Numbered from the stretch's first letter, positions 34,566 through 44,739 are shown. The stretch is 64,000 nucleotides of DNA from Flavobacteriaceae bacterium (GCA_014075215.1 CP046177.1:1736501-1800500); one strand, 5' to 3'. The notes: generated by a model from the sequence alone, not told the origin. A program made the numbers and translations.

Positions 34566-36725
34566 TCATTGAACCAATTCTGATATTTTCTTATGTTTTG
34601 GCTTACTTGGTGCTGTTTGGTTTTTGGATTTGAGTTGTTGGATTTGTAGCATTAAAAAATCTTTGATTTCTACTCGTATTTTTTGGTAGTTGTCCCAATA
34701 ACTAATTTTATACTTGATGCCTTTATTGGCATAACCGCCTATTTGTTTTAGATACTCCAGTTCTGTAAGTGTTTGAACGTATCTAAAGACTTGGGTTTTG
34801 CTGATGTTTAAATGTTGTCTGATTTCTCTTAATATAAAGTCTTGGTTCTCGTTCTTGACGTACTTTTTTAAGTGTTCAAAAAACTGGCGTAGGCTTCCAT
34901 CAAGTTCATCTACTTTTAAAATAATACTTTCAAAAAGAATTTCGGTTGCTTGTTCTATGTCTTCTATTTCGGCAACTAATTGCTCTTTGGTATTTAACTT
35001 TCGATTGTACTGGTTTAAAAAAGTAACTTGTTTAATAACGGCTTGATACATTTCGTTCAATCGTCTTATTTTATGTACTTTGTCTGGTAAGTTTAGTTTT
35101 GTTGCATAGGGATTGACCACTTCATAATCTTTTAAGTTTCTAACCAATTGTTGTATAAAGTGTATTGCTTTTTGTTGTTCGTTTGGGTCTATTTCTCCTG
35201 CATTTCTTTGGTTTTGGTAGTTGATGATTTTAGTAGTTTGTGTCTTGCTCTCATCGACTGCTATTAAAAAACTTCGGCTCATATTGTCTTCGTAGGTTTC
35301 GCCTTTGGTGGTGGCACTTAAACTGCTGAACTGTCCTTTTACTATTTTATGACGGCTTTTGTTATTGCCTTTTTTGTCTTTTATGGTTACGGAGCTTCGC
35401 AATACTTGATTGGATATAAACTCTCGTAAAGCATACAAAGCATCTTCTTTTAATCCGTCTAAATCTTCAATGACCACTACTTTTTTAAATAGGTCAAATT
35501 CGCCCCAATTGTACAAACTGCTTTCTGTTATTCTTGTAAATCGTAAAACGTCTTCTTGGGGCATCATATCGGCTATTCTACTAATAATATGTGTTTTCCC
35601 ACTTCCAGAGCTTCCTTGTACTAATGCGTGTAAGGGGTTTTTATTAAGGTAGCTAACAATGATTAAAAAAAGTAACATCCTGCTGTTTTGTTCGCCTACT
35701 ATTCCTGCTTTGCCAATGAGTTGATTTAAGTTCTTCAGTAGATGCTTTCTTTTCAAAAAATCAATACTGTTACTTGCGTTCGGTCTTTCGATTGTTTTGT
35801 TTTCAGTGGGTTTCTCATTTGAAAAAACAAGTGCTGTTCTTTTGTTTAACAGTTCTATAAATATTTCTTCTGTATGGGCTTGTAATGTTTCGTTGATGTC
35901 TTTGTTTATAGGTTCTACGCTACTCATTTTTAGTTTTGGATATTCTGATTGTAGCATTTCGCTATATTTCGCTATCGCTTTGCGACCAGCTTCGTCATTG
36001 TCAAAGAAAAATATAATCTCTTCTAGTTGTTTTAATTGGCTCAGTGCCTCGCTGTGTTCTGCGGTTAGTCCATTGGTTCCGTAACAGCTTAATACTTCGT
36101 ATTCCTTTGTGATGGTTTTTATTTGTAATAATGAAGCTGCATCGATAATTGCTTCGGTAAGGATTAGTTTTTTAGTCGTTGGTTTGGGATAATTTGGATA
36201 AAGTCCTTTTCTGTCTTTCAAATAAAAGTGTTTGCTTTTCTTGTCATTTAATGTACTTCTAAAATACAAACTCGTTATTTCATTGTTCTTATTTTTTAAA
36301 GCAAAACAGATACTCCATTTCCCAAAAACACCGTAGGCTTTGTTGCCTGTTCTGCTTAAAATATTCTTGTCTATCAACAGTCCATAGTTTACACATCGTT
36401 GTATTAATTGCTCGTCTCGCCGAGAACCATGGTGGAACTGTCCTGCATTGTAACCTACTGGAGATCCACTAGAGGTAAGTTTTTTAAAGTCTAGGTTTCT
36501 ACTTTCTAAATAGGTTTTGGCAGGAGTGCTATTGTAAACGGCATTACAGAAATACTGAAATATATTGGCCAGGAACTGGCTTTTGCTTAAATCTGGTTGG
36601 TAACGCTCCTTGTTATTGGTTTTTTGATAGCCTAAAATTTCTTTGCATTTGTTGATGGCTTGATGTTTTGTAATGGGCTGTCCGCCTACGGACTCTTTGT
36701 GCATTACAAAATCTATCACATCCAT
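34566..36725 (-). pseudogene. primase-helicase (TOPRIM plus P-loop ATPase), N-terminus cut by IS110
   Basis: 719 residues remain from the IS boundary. Residues ~1-40 (GMDVIDFVMHKESVGGQPITKHQAINKCKEILGY) match the end of a CHC2 zinc-finger domain; the Cys ligands are lost. A DnaG-like/TOPRIM part follows (TKKLILTEAIIDAASLLQI with Glu, and IIFFFDNDEAGRKA with the DxD pair). The ATPase comes next (VQGSSGSGKTHII Walker A, VVVIEDLDG Walker B), then a C-terminal winged helix (LREIRQHLNISKTQVFRYVQTL). CHC2-TOPRIM-helicase fusions are known in mobile elements for self-replication. Translation from an internal ATG (36725) could still give TOPRIM and ATPase without the zinc finger. Confidence 0.8.
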
Positions 36726-36849
36726 ACCTTTAGATTAGCAAATAGAAATAATTACTTAAAATAAAAACATAATAGTTATGATGAAATTTCTTTTTTTGCT
36801 TCTTTTTTTCTTTGTTAATAACTCTTATTTTGTTGATAACCAAAAACAC

Positions 36850-36921
36850 AAAAGAACGGAGTGAACTTTAGCGGCCAGCTAGCTTTTTAGAGCCATCCCC
36901 CGTATTAGTCTCCGTTCTTTT
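36850..36921 (+). ncRNA. candidate bridge/seek RNA core of IS110 copy 4
   Basis: Same stem and loop. At this copy the junction AATAC|GGGGT matches nine of ten bases of the complement of the loop's CCCCCGTATT. Confidence 0.58.
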
Positions 36922-37014
36922 TAAAAGTTACTTAGAACCATATAGAATTTCAGTTTCTGCCCTTATTAAAGGTCTTAGTTTAAGTAACTATTATTAATAT
37001 CTAATTACAAAATT

Positions 37015-38009
37015 ATGAAAACAAATGAAATTATCGGAATCGATGTCAGTAAATTATTAATTGATGTTTGTATCTATTCTAAACAAATTGTTCAACAGTT
37101 TGAGAACAGTAAATCTGGATTTAAATTAATGCTAAAGTGGAGTTTTAAAAATTCGTCTTTCTCTAAAGAAGAAACCATGTTTGTATTTGAACATACAGGA
37201 ATGTACTCTCATTTATTATCTGTGTCTTTAACTGAACAAAAATTATCTTTTTTCATAGCTTCTGGTTTAGAAATTAAAAGATCTATTGGTATTGCTCGTG
37301 GAAAGGATGACCAAATTGATGCCAAACGCATTGCTCTATTGGGTATCGATTAAAAGAAGAACTTAAACCCAGTAAGCTACCTAAAAGAAGTATATTACAA
37401 CTAAAAAGTCTCTTATCTTTAAGGACAAAACTTAACAAACAAAGAGCTGGTTTTAAAGTTACTTTGAAAGAACAAAAAAGAATTTATAAAGCAAAAGAGT
37501 ATAAAATAATCTTTGACGTTCAACAAAAAATGATTGCAGAACTAACCAAACAAATACACAAGATTAATACTCAAATGCAAGCTATTATTGACCAAAATAT
37601 AATGTTAAAAGAAACCTATAAACTTGTTACTAGTGTTAAAGGTATAGGAATGCAAACTGCTATAATGATGATTGTGTTTACTGACAATTTTTCAAAATTT
37701 GAAAACTGGAGAAAGTTTGCCTCTTATTGTGGTGTTGCTCCTTTTCCTTACCAATCTGGAACTAGTATTAAAGGACGTACAAAAGTCTCTCATTTGGCTA
37801 ATAAAAAATTGAAAGCAATTATTAATATGTGCGCTATTTCTGCTATACAACATAACCCAGAAATGAAATTATACTATCATAAAAGAATAAAACAAGGCAA
37901 AAGTAAAATGAGTACCGTTAACATTATTAGAAACAAATTAATAGCAAGAGTGTTTGCCGTTGTCAAACGACAAACACCCTATGTAGATACTTTTAAATTT
38001 GCTGCATAA
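37015..38009 (+). pseudogene. IS110-family transposase, frameshifted (copy 4)
   Basis: Identical to the others except for one base lost near 37340 (CTATTGGG where the others have CTATATGGG), which stops the frame after residue 112 (ALLGID). The second half is open again from 37464. The element cannot supply its own recombinase but could be moved by the intact copies. Confidence 0.93.
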
Positions 38010-38058
38010 ATTAGTAAAAATAATATCTCAACTTTTACTTGTTTTTATCATAGAATAC

Positions 38059-38217
38059 GGGGTCAGTAGGTCTTTCAAACTTCAGTTTGGGTAACAGAAT
38101 CTTCTGTGCACGTGAAATGTTAATGTCGACTGGCTCGGTCGTACTTTTGTTGTCCTTGTCCTGTTTGGATTTTGTTAACCCTTTAACGATGTCTAAGAAT
38201 CCCAAAGTCTGTCTTTT
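38059..38217 (-). pseudogene. reading-frame remnant abutting IS110 copy 4
   Basis: Read on the minus strand from 38217 the frame is open into the IS boundary (QTLGFLDIVKGLTKSKQDKD ... RAQKILLPKLKFERPTDP) without a start codon after the preceding stop. Composition looks coding, but the family was not recognised. The remaining 38218..38587 is AT-rich with no gene seen. Confidence 0.3.
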
Positions 38218-38587
38218 TTAATGTTTGCCAACTTGTTTATATACAGAACTTTCTTCCTCTTATTCTGCCATTATGGTGGTATATACAGAAGTTTTGATTG
38301 CTTTTGTGTTTTTTAGCTCTTGTCGTAAAAACAAGAAAATTCTAAAAATTTTCTCGCAGTTTAACTATTTTTTATAAACTGCCAAAAAGGTTCTTAATTT
38401 TCGCTTAAATCCAAAAAGTTTAAATGAGTTCATATATAAATTATTGTAATTTAGGAAATAATTATATCTCTTTCTCACCTTACCCTCTTATAAAGATAAT
38501 GATTCTTTCGGTGTTTTTATAAGAATTGAGTTCCTTAAAAGTTGGTATTTCCAAGTTGTTAAAAAAACTTTCAAACTCAAAACAGTA

Positions 38588-40273
38588 TTAGCTAATATCT
38601 TTTAGTATGAGCTGCATAGATTTTATTCCATTCCACTCATTCTCACTCAAAGAGTATGCAATGTCAAAATCATTATGGATGCTACTTATTTTTTCTCCCA
38701 AACCAAAGCCAATAGCATGATACGTTTTTCTGTCTGCTCCCTGAATGATGTGTAATCGTAAGTGATTTTTATCAGTTCCTACCTGTTTTCCGTAACCATT
38801 ATCTCTTACGGCAGAAGTTTTAAAAACCGGATTCATATTCTGTGGGCCAAATGGTGCCATTTGTTGAATAATTCTGAAAAATTTCGGAGTAATTTCATAG
38901 AGATCTATTTCAGTATCTATCAAAACTTCTCTGGTTAATAATTTTTTATCGATGGTTTTGGAGACAACCTCTTCGAATTTCTTTTTAAAACCAGCATATT
39001 TTTCGGGAAGTAATGTCAAACCGGCAGCATAGGTATGCCCTCCAAACTGTTCTATAAATTCCGAACATTGCTCCAGTGCATGGTATATATCAAAACCTTT
39101 TACCGATCTTGCAGAAGCAGTGAACCTATCTTTACTTTTCGTAAAAACTAGGGTAGGCCTGTAATAGGTCTCTATCAATCTGGAAGCAACAATTCCAATA
39201 ACTCCTTTATGCCAGTTTTCATTAAAAACAACTGTAGTAAAATTATTTTCCTCATTATTCCTTTTAATTTGCCATAAAGCCTCTTCCGCAATTTTTTTAT
39301 CTGCTTCTTTCCTGGCTATATTATATTTTTCTATCAAAGCAGCATGATGAACGGCAGTATCAAAATCAATGGTTGTCAATAATTCAACAGCATGATTTCC
39401 GTGTTTCATCCTTCCGGCAGCATTAATTCTCGGAGCGATGATAAATACCACATCCGTAATGGTCAATTTGCTTTTTTTGAGTTGGTGGGTCATTGCTTTA
39501 ATACCACTTCTCGGCTGTGTATTGATAACCTGTAATCCAAAATGGGTTAAGATTCTGTTTTCGCCTGTCATGGGCACAATATCCGCAGCAATGGCCACCG
39601 CTACCAAATCCAAATACAATTTCATGTCTTCTATGACTTGCCCTTTTTTAAAAGCCATAGCTGTAATCAGTTTAAAACCGATTCCACAACCACACAGTTC
39701 ATCATAAGGATAGCTACAATCTTTTCTTTTTGGATTTAGAACGGCAATAGCCCGAGGTATTTCATCTCCCGGTTTATGATGATCACAAATAATAAAATCA
39801 ATATTCTTTTCAGAAGCATATGCCACTTTTTCAATAGCTTTAATACCACAATCCAAAGCAATTATCAAAGAAAAATGATTGTCGGCAGCAAAATCGATTC
39901 CCTGATAAGAAATCCCATAACCTTCTTCATAGCGATCAGGGATATAGGTAACTACCTTATCATAAATCGTTTTTAAATACAAAAAAACCAGAGAAACAGC
40001 AGTCGTACCATCCACATCATAATCGCCATATACTAAAATAGATTCATTGGCAGCAATGGCCTTTTCAATCCTATTTACCGCATATTCCATATCTTTCATT
40101 AAAAAGGGGTCGTGTAGATCTTCCAAACTTGGTCGGAAAAATTTTTTGGCTCCTTCGAAATTTGAAATATTTCGTTGAGCCAATAATTTTGCCAACGTTT
40201 TATTGATAGACAAGCAGCTAGCCAACTGGGTTACGATATCTGAATGAGGTTCCGGTTTTAGTTTCCAACGCAT
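38588..40273 (-). CDS. recJ: single-stranded-DNA-specific exonuclease RecJ
   Basis: 561 residues, the usual length for Bacteroidetes RecJ. The DHH phosphoesterase core shows VYGDYDVDGTT (residues 81-91), IIALDCGI, FIICDHHKPG (DHH) and CGCGIGFKL. The DHHA1 domain has GIVASRLIE and SARSVKGFDIYHAL...EQFGGHTYAAG (GGHxxAAG nucleic-acid binding), and the OB-fold part follows at the C-terminus (MAPFGPQNMNPVF). It degrades ssDNA 5' to 3' in RecF-pathway recombination and mismatch repair. First stable chromosomal gene after the mobile region; transcribed toward it. Confidence 0.96.
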   Translation of the reverse strand: MRWKLKPEPHSDIVTQLASCLSINKTLAKLLAQRNISNFEGAKKFFRPSLEDLHDPFLMKDMEYAVNRIEKAIAANESILVYGDYDVDGTTAVSLVFLYLKTIYDKVVTYIPDRYEEGYGISYQGIDFAADNHFSLIIALDCGIKAIEKVAYASEKNIDFIICDHHKPGDEIPRAIAVLNPKRKDCSYPYDELCGCGIGFKLITAMAFKKGQVIEDMKLYLDLVAVAIAADIVPMTGENRILTHFGLQVINTQPRSGIKAMTHQLKKSKLTITDVVFIIAPRINAAGRMKHGNHAVELLTTIDFDTAVHHAALIEKYNIARKEADKKIAEEALWQIKRNNEENNFTTVVFNENWHKGVIGIVASRLIETYYRPTLVFTKSKDRFTASARSVKGFDIYHALEQCSEFIEQFGGHTYAAGLTLLPEKYAGFKKKFEEVVSKTIDKKLLTREVLIDTEIDLYEITPKFFRIIQQMAPFGPQNMNPVFKTSAVRDNGYGKQVGTDKNHLRLHIIQGADRKTYHAIGFGLGEKISSIHNDFDIAYSLSENEWNGIKSMQLILKDIS

Positions 40274-40298
40274 AACAATTTATCTTTAGTGTTCAATA

Positions 40299-40451
40299 CT
40301 ATTTTTCGTGAAGATACACCGTTGTATGTATATTTGCAAATTGACGAAACATTTCCATCACCCCACAGTATTTTTCTATGGAGAGATCTACTGCTTTTTT
40401 AATTTTACCTTCTTGTAAGCCGGTTCCGGAAAAATGATATTCAACAGTTAC
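40299..40451 (-). pseudogene. OsmC-family protein, 3' part, separated by IS110
   Basis: Reads VTVEYHFSGTGLQEGKIKKA and ends ...QFANIHTTVYLHEK-stop. It joins in frame with the 5' part at 41784..42056 (...KYYHR) when copy 5 of the IS110 is removed, restoring caccgg-gtaactg. OsmC proteins reduce organic hydroperoxides with two Cys; the second Cys (EKYCGVMEMF) is on this piece. Confidence 0.88.
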
Positions 40452-40573
40452 CTTTAGATTAGCAAATAGAAATAATTACTTAAAATAAAAACATAATAGT
40501 TATGATGAAATTTCTTTTTTTGCTTCTTTTTTTCTTTGTTAATAACTCTTATTTTGTTGATAACCAAAAACAC

Positions 40574-40645
40574 AAAAGAACGGAGTGAACTTTAGCGGCC
40601 AGCTAGCTTTTTAGAGCCATCCCCCGTATTAGTCTCCGTTCTTTT
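40574..40645 (+). ncRNA. candidate bridge/seek RNA core of IS110 copy 5
   Basis: Identical stem and loop. The right flank here is CCGGTG, the poorest match to the loop's G-run complement among the five copies. Confidence 0.55.
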
Positions 40646-40738
40646 TAAAAGTTACTTAGAACCATATAGAATTTCAGTTTCTGCCCTTATTAAAGGTCTT
40701 AGTTTAAGTAACTATTATTAATATCTAATTACAAAATT

Positions 40739-41734
40739 ATGAAAACAAATGAAATTATCGGAATCGATGTCAGTAAATTATTAATTGATGTTTGTATCTA
40801 TTCTAAACAAATTGTTCAACAGTTTGAGAACAGTAAATCTGGATTTAAATTAATGCTAAAGTGGAGTTTTAAAAATTCGTCTTTCTCTAAAGAAGAAACC
40901 ATGTTTGTATTTGAACATACAGGAATGTACTCTCATTTATTATCTGTGTCTTTAACTGAACAAAAATTATCTTTTTTCATAGCTTCTGGTTTAGAAATTA
41001 AAAGATCTATTGGTATTGCTCGTGGAAAGGATGACCAAATTGATGCCAAACGCATTGCTCTATATGGGTATCGATTAAAAGAAGAACTTAAACCCAGTAA
41101 GCTACCTAAAAGAAGTATATTACAACTAAAAAGTCTCTTATCTTTAAGGACAAAACTTAACAAACAAAGAGCTGGTTTTAAAGTTACTTTGAAAGAACAA
41201 AAAAGAATTTATAAAGCAAAAGAGTATAAAATAATCTTTGACGTTCAACAAAAAATGATTGCAGAACTAACCAAACAAATACACAAGATTAATACTCAAA
41301 TGCAAGCTATTATTGACCAAAATATAATGTTAAAAGAAACCTATAAACTTGTTACTAGTGTTAAAGGTATAGGAATGCAAACTGCTATAATGATGATTGT
41401 GTTTACTGACAATTTTTCAAAATTTGAAAACTGGAGAAAGTTTGCCTCTTATTGTGGTGTTGCTCCTTTTCCTTACCAATCTGGAACTAGTATTAAAGGA
41501 CGTACAAAAGTCTCTCATTTGGCTAATAAAAAATTGAAAGCAATTATTAATATGTGCGCTATTTCTGCTATACAACATAACCCAGAAATGAAATTATACT
41601 ATCATAAAAGAATAAAACAAGGCAAAAGTAAAATGAGTACCGTTAACATTATTAGAAACAAATTAATAGCAAGAGTGTTTGCCGTTGTCAAACGACAAAC
41701 ACCCTATGTAGATACTTTTAAATTTGCTGCATAA
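40739..41734 (+). CDS. IS110-family DEDD transposase (copy 5)
   Basis: 331 residues, identical to copies 1-3, intact. Confidence 0.95.
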   Translation: MKTNEIIGIDVSKLLIDVCIYSKQIVQQFENSKSGFKLMLKWSFKNSSFSKEETMFVFEHTGMYSHLLSVSLTEQKLSFFIASGLEIKRSIGIARGKDDQIDAKRIALYGYRLKEELKPSKLPKRSILQLKSLLSLRTKLNKQRAGFKVTLKEQKRIYKAKEYKIIFDVQQKMIAELTKQIHKINTQMQAIIDQNIMLKETYKLVTSVKGIGMQTAIMMIVFTDNFSKFENWRKFASYCGVAPFPYQSGTSIKGRTKVSHLANKKLKAIINMCAISAIQHNPEMKLYYHKRIKQGKSKMSTVNIIRNKLIARVFAVVKRQTPYVDTFKFAA

Positions 41735-41783
41735 ATTAGTAAAAATAATATCTCAACTTTTACTTGTTTTTATCATAGAATAC

Positions 41784-42056
41784 CCGGTGATAGTATTTAG
41801 GGTGTTCTTCCGTAAGTTCTCCCGTAACAACTATTTTAAAATCAGCTACTTCTGCCCGCATTTTTTTTAACAGCGAAACGACATCCAATCCCGAACAACC
41901 GGCTAAGGATGAAAGCATCAATGCTTTTGGGCCCAAGCCTTTGTTTTCTCCTCCGTATTTGGAAGAAGTATCTATGGGTAGTGTATGTCCGTTAGGGTTA
42001 TCCGATTCAAACAGCATATTTTCTTTCCAAACGGTAGTTACGATATCTATTGTCAT
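41784..42056 (-). pseudogene. OsmC-family protein, 5' part, cut by IS110
   Basis: Starts MTIDIVTTVWKENMLFESDN. GLGPKALMLSSLAGCSGLDVVSLLKK carries the first redox Cys. The frame then runs into the IS110 after EEHPKYYHR. Together with 40299..40451 it makes a protein of about 140 residues, normal for OsmC/YhfA. Separated, neither half has both cysteines, so the gene is dead. Confidence 0.88.
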
Positions 42057-42071
42057 ATGATATTATTTAAA

Positions 42072-42233
42072 GAGACCTTTGCAAAATAAGGATATATTCC
42101 ATATTTGAATTGATTTGGCTTCAAATTTCTTCCTTCTCGAAAATTTTAAATCCTCAAAACCACCTGATTACTCCGGTTCAAAATTTTCTTCGAGCGTTAA
42201 ACTTTTTTGCCAAATAAATTCTGCAAAGGTCTC
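42072..42233. repeat. 162-bp MITE-like element, copy 1
   Basis: Ends are inverted repeats GAGACCTTTGCA / TGCAAAGGTCTC, flanked by the 5-bp duplication TTAAA (42067..42071 and 42234..42238). A second copy of the same length lies reversed at 58056..58217 with its own 5-bp duplication. It has no gene, so it must be moved by a transposase elsewhere with the same ends. Confidence 0.85.
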
Positions 42234-42306
42234 TTAAAATTATTTTGTCCATAAAATGTATCTTAGCTTATTGCAAAATTAATCTAAAAAACATAATCTA
42301 AAACAT

Positions 42307-42897
42307 ATGCCATTAGTAACACCTTTATCAGCAGAACACGATTTGGAAACGAAAGAGCTAGCAACATTTTTTAATGAAACTTTAGGCTTCTGCCCGAATT
42401 CCGTATTGACGATGCAGTACAGACCGGCTATCTCAAAAGCTTTTATTAACCTGAATAAAGCCGTAATGGCCAATGAAGGGCTTGTAACCTCTGCGCTGAA
42501 AAGAATGATTGCCTGGGTATCCAGCAATGCCACCGGATGTAGATATTGCCAAGCTCATTCCATAAGAGCTGCGGAACGTTACGGAGCCACAGAGGAGCAA
42601 TTAGATAATATTTGGGAATACAAAACACATCCTGCCTTTTCCGACGCAGAAAGAGCTGCATTGGATTTTTCGTTAGCAGCGAGCCAGGTTCCGAATCAGG
42701 TAGATGCGGAAATTCAAACCAGATTATATAAATACTGGAATGAAGAAGAAATTGTGGAAATGCTTGGTGTTATCTCCTTGTTCGGGTATTTAAATCGATG
42801 GAATGATTCTATGGGAACTACCTTGGAAGCACCTGCTATTGAAAGCGGTCATCGATATTTGGGAAAACACGGGTTTGAGGCAGGAAAACACATATAA
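42307..42897 (+). CDS. AhpD/carboxymuconolactone-decarboxylase-like peroxidase-related protein
   Basis: 196 residues. The CMD/AhpD fold signature is ...KRMIAWVSSNATGCRYCQAHSIRAAERYG, with the CxxC pair and the following His that form the redox and proton-relay site. The C-terminal half (DAERAALDFSLAASQVPNQV ... EEEIVEMLGVISLFGYLNRW) is the second helical repeat. Members are annotated as uncharacterised peroxidase-related enzymes; they act in the cytoplasm on hydroperoxides. The 5' gap holds the MITE. It lies divergent from the OsmC gene, another peroxide-related gene. Confidence 0.85.
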   Translation: MPLVTPLSAEHDLETKELATFFNETLGFCPNSVLTMQYRPAISKAFINLNKAVMANEGLVTSALKRMIAWVSSNATGCRYCQAHSIRAAERYGATEEQLDNIWEYKTHPAFSDAERAALDFSLAASQVPNQVDAEIQTRLYKYWNEEEIVEMLGVISLFGYLNRWNDSMGTTLEAPAIESGHRYLGKHGFEAGKHI

Positions 42898-43002
42898 CAC
42901 TAAAAAGAATACTAAAATAACCCAATCTTGCTATGAAATTTGAAATTTTCCTTACACAATCTTTAGATCACTTTAGTATTCATTTCGGTATAATTTTGTG
43001 AA

Positions 43003-43575
43003 TTAATCCAAGAGTACATGTATTTTTTTCTGCAGTTCCGGAACCACATTTTCTTCAAACCAGGGATTTTTCATTAGCCAAAATCGATTTCTGGGCGATG
43101 GGTGTGGCAGTACAAAGTAGGTAGGCAAATAGTCAGGGTAATTATCTACGGTTTCTGTCAATGTACGCTTGGCTTTTTTACCTAAATAGTAATGTTGAGC
43201 ATACATACCTATCAAAACCATTAATTTGATGTTCGGCATTTTGTCAAATAAAGCCTGATGCCACAAAGGAGCACATTCCTTACGGGGAGGCAAATCGCCA
43301 CTGGATCCTTTTCCGGGATAACAAAACCCCATTGGAACTATGGCAAACAATTCTTTATTATAAAAAACAGCATCGGTAACATCTAACCATTTTCTGAGCT
43401 GTTTTCCACTTGCATCATCCCAGGGAATCCCTGAAGCGTGTACTTTCGTACCCGGAGCTTGTCCGATAATGGCGATCTTTGAATTTGGACTGGCAGCAAG
43501 TACCGGCCTTGGCCCTAAAGCCAGGTGTTTGGCACAGACCGTACAATTTTTTATATCTGATAACAGTTGCTTCAT
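43003..43575 (-). CDS. uracil-DNA glycosylase family protein
   Basis: 190 residues, UDG-like fold: NCTVCAKHLALGPRPVLAASPNSKIAIIGQAPGTKVHASGIPWDDASG (motif 1 with the GQAPG loop), YVFAIVPMGFCYPG-type middle, and LPHPSPRNRFWL near the C-terminus (motif 2, HPSP). The N-terminal Cys pair is not enough for the 4Fe-4S cluster of family 4. It removes uracil from DNA or a related base. Transcribed toward the AhpD-like gene; rsmI is upstream on the same strand. Confidence 0.88.
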   Translation of the reverse strand: MKQLLSDIKNCTVCAKHLALGPRPVLAASPNSKIAIIGQAPGTKVHASGIPWDDASGKQLRKWLDVTDAVFYNKELFAIVPMGFCYPGKGSSGDLPPRKECAPLWHQALFDKMPNIKLMVLIGMYAQHYYLGKKAKRTLTETVDNYPDYLPTYFVLPHPSPRNRFWLMKNPWFEENVVPELQKKIHVLLD

Positions 43576-43635
43576 GAGGTAAAATCAGGAATTAAAGATA
43601 CAAAGGTGATATTAAAATTAAGGGTTTTCTATGAT

Positions 43636-44307
43636 TTATCTCTTTCCTTTTACAACCACAACAAGCTCCCCTTTTGGAGGGTTATTTGTATAGTGAACCA
43701 AAGTTTCCGCAATTGTGCTTCGAAAGGTCTCTTCAAACTTTTTCGATAATTCTCTTGAAACAGCAACCTGCCTGTCCGGGCCAAAGTACTCTATAAAATG
43801 AGTCAGGGTTTTCAATAATCGGTGAGGTGATTCGTAAAAAATCATGGTACGCATTTCTTCCGCTAAAAATTTCAATCGGGTTTGCCGTCCTTTTTTTACC
43901 GGAAGAAATCCTTCAAAGACAAATGTATCAGTTGGCAAACCGGAATTTACCAGAGCAGGAACAAAAGCGGTAGCACCGGGAAGACAATCAACTTCTATAT
44001 GATTTTCTATACAGGTTCTGACTAATAAAAACCCCGGATCGGAAATTGCGGGAGTCCCCGCATCGGAAATCAGTGCAAAAGATTCGCCGGTTTGCATACG
44101 GTTGACAATATTTTTTACGGTTTTATGCTCGTTGTGTATGTGATGGCTTTGCATCCGCGTTGTAATATCAAAATGTTTTAGAAGTTTTCCGCTGGTTCTG
44201 GTATCTTCCGCTAAAATAGTATCTACCTCTTTTAAAACGGCAACAGCTCTGAAAGTCATATCCTCTAAATTTCCAATAGGCGTAGGGACGATGTAAAGTT
44301 TAGACAT
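43636..44307 (-). CDS. rsmI: 16S rRNA (cytidine1402-2'-O)-methyltransferase
   Basis: 223 residues, the short version common in Bacteroidetes. SAM-binding tetrapyrrole-methylase fold: MSKLYIVPTPIGNLEDMTFRAV at the start, ILAEDTRTSGKLLKHF, ALISDAGTPAISDPGFLLV, LPGATAFVPALVNSGLPTDTFVFEGFLP, FYESPHRLLKTL. It methylates C1402 in the decoding centre of 16S rRNA. It starts 1 base after the stop of the upstream cupin gene, so they are likely co-transcribed. Confidence 0.96.
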   Translation of the reverse strand: MSKLYIVPTPIGNLEDMTFRAVAVLKEVDTILAEDTRTSGKLLKHFDITTRMQSHHIHNEHKTVKNIVNRMQTGESFALISDAGTPAISDPGFLLVRTCIENHIEVDCLPGATAFVPALVNSGLPTDTFVFEGFLPVKKGRQTRLKFLAEEMRTMIFYESPHRLLKTLTHFIEYFGPDRQVAVSRELSKKFEETFRSTIAETLVHYTNNPPKGELVVVVKGKR

Positions 44308-44308
44308 C

Positions 44309-44668
44309 TTAAATTTCTTCGTAGGTTTCTACTGTAATATCCGCCACAACATCGCCGGTATGTTTTGTACTCAAAGGCTCAAAAAGCAGCAAATGTGTTT
44401 CTTCTTTGGCAACAGGCTTATGTTCAACTCCTTTGGGAACAATAAAAAACTCTCCGGGATTCACCGTTACGGTTTTATCTCTTAATTCCAATAGTAATTG
44501 GCCTTTTATCACCATAAACAGTTCATCTTCATGATCGTGTTTATGAAAAACAAATTCGCCTTGAATTTTAGCTAATAAAATCTGCTGCCCGTTGAGTTCT
44601 CCAATTTTTTTAGGTGCCCATTGCTCTGAAAAAAGAGCCAGCTTTTCTTGAATATTAATGACGCTCAT
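44309..44668 (-). CDS. cupin-domain protein
   Basis: 119 residues, a single cupin barrel. Motif 1 is FHKHDHEDELFMVIKGQLLLEL with metal-ligand His residues and Glu; motif 2 is PGEFFIVPKGVEHKPVA. Small stand-alone cupins of this type bind a metal and small ligands; the substrate cannot be told. Paired with rsmI downstream (gap 1 base). Confidence 0.88.
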   Translation of the reverse strand: MSVINIQEKLALFSEQWAPKKIGELNGQQILLAKIQGEFVFHKHDHEDELFMVIKGQLLLELRDKTVTVNPGEFFIVPKGVEHKPVAKEETHLLLFEPLSTKHTGDVVADITVETYEEI

Positions 44669-44739
44669 ACTACAAATTTACAAAGATTTTACAGTAACAA
44701 ATGATCTGTTTGAAAATAGCCTTGTTCTAAGGATTTGAT

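Larger units (their letters stand above)
36727..38058 (+). mobile_element. IS110-family element, copy 4 (1332 bp)
   Basis: CCTTTAG at 36727 to AATAC at 38058, followed by GGGGTC. The left flank is the primase gene. The right flank does not continue that gene's expected CHC2 sequence, so the insertion or a later event removed DNA here. It differs from the other copies by one lost base in the transposase gene. Confidence 0.92.
40452..41783 (+). mobile_element. IS110-family element, copy 5
   Basis: CCTTTAG at 40452 to AATAC at 41783, about 1332 bp, inserted in an osmC-type gene whose uninterrupted sequence can be reconstructed (cagttac-ccggtg). That shows no target duplication beyond the shared C. 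The transposase-upstream region appears one base shorter than in copies 1-4. Confidence 0.93.
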
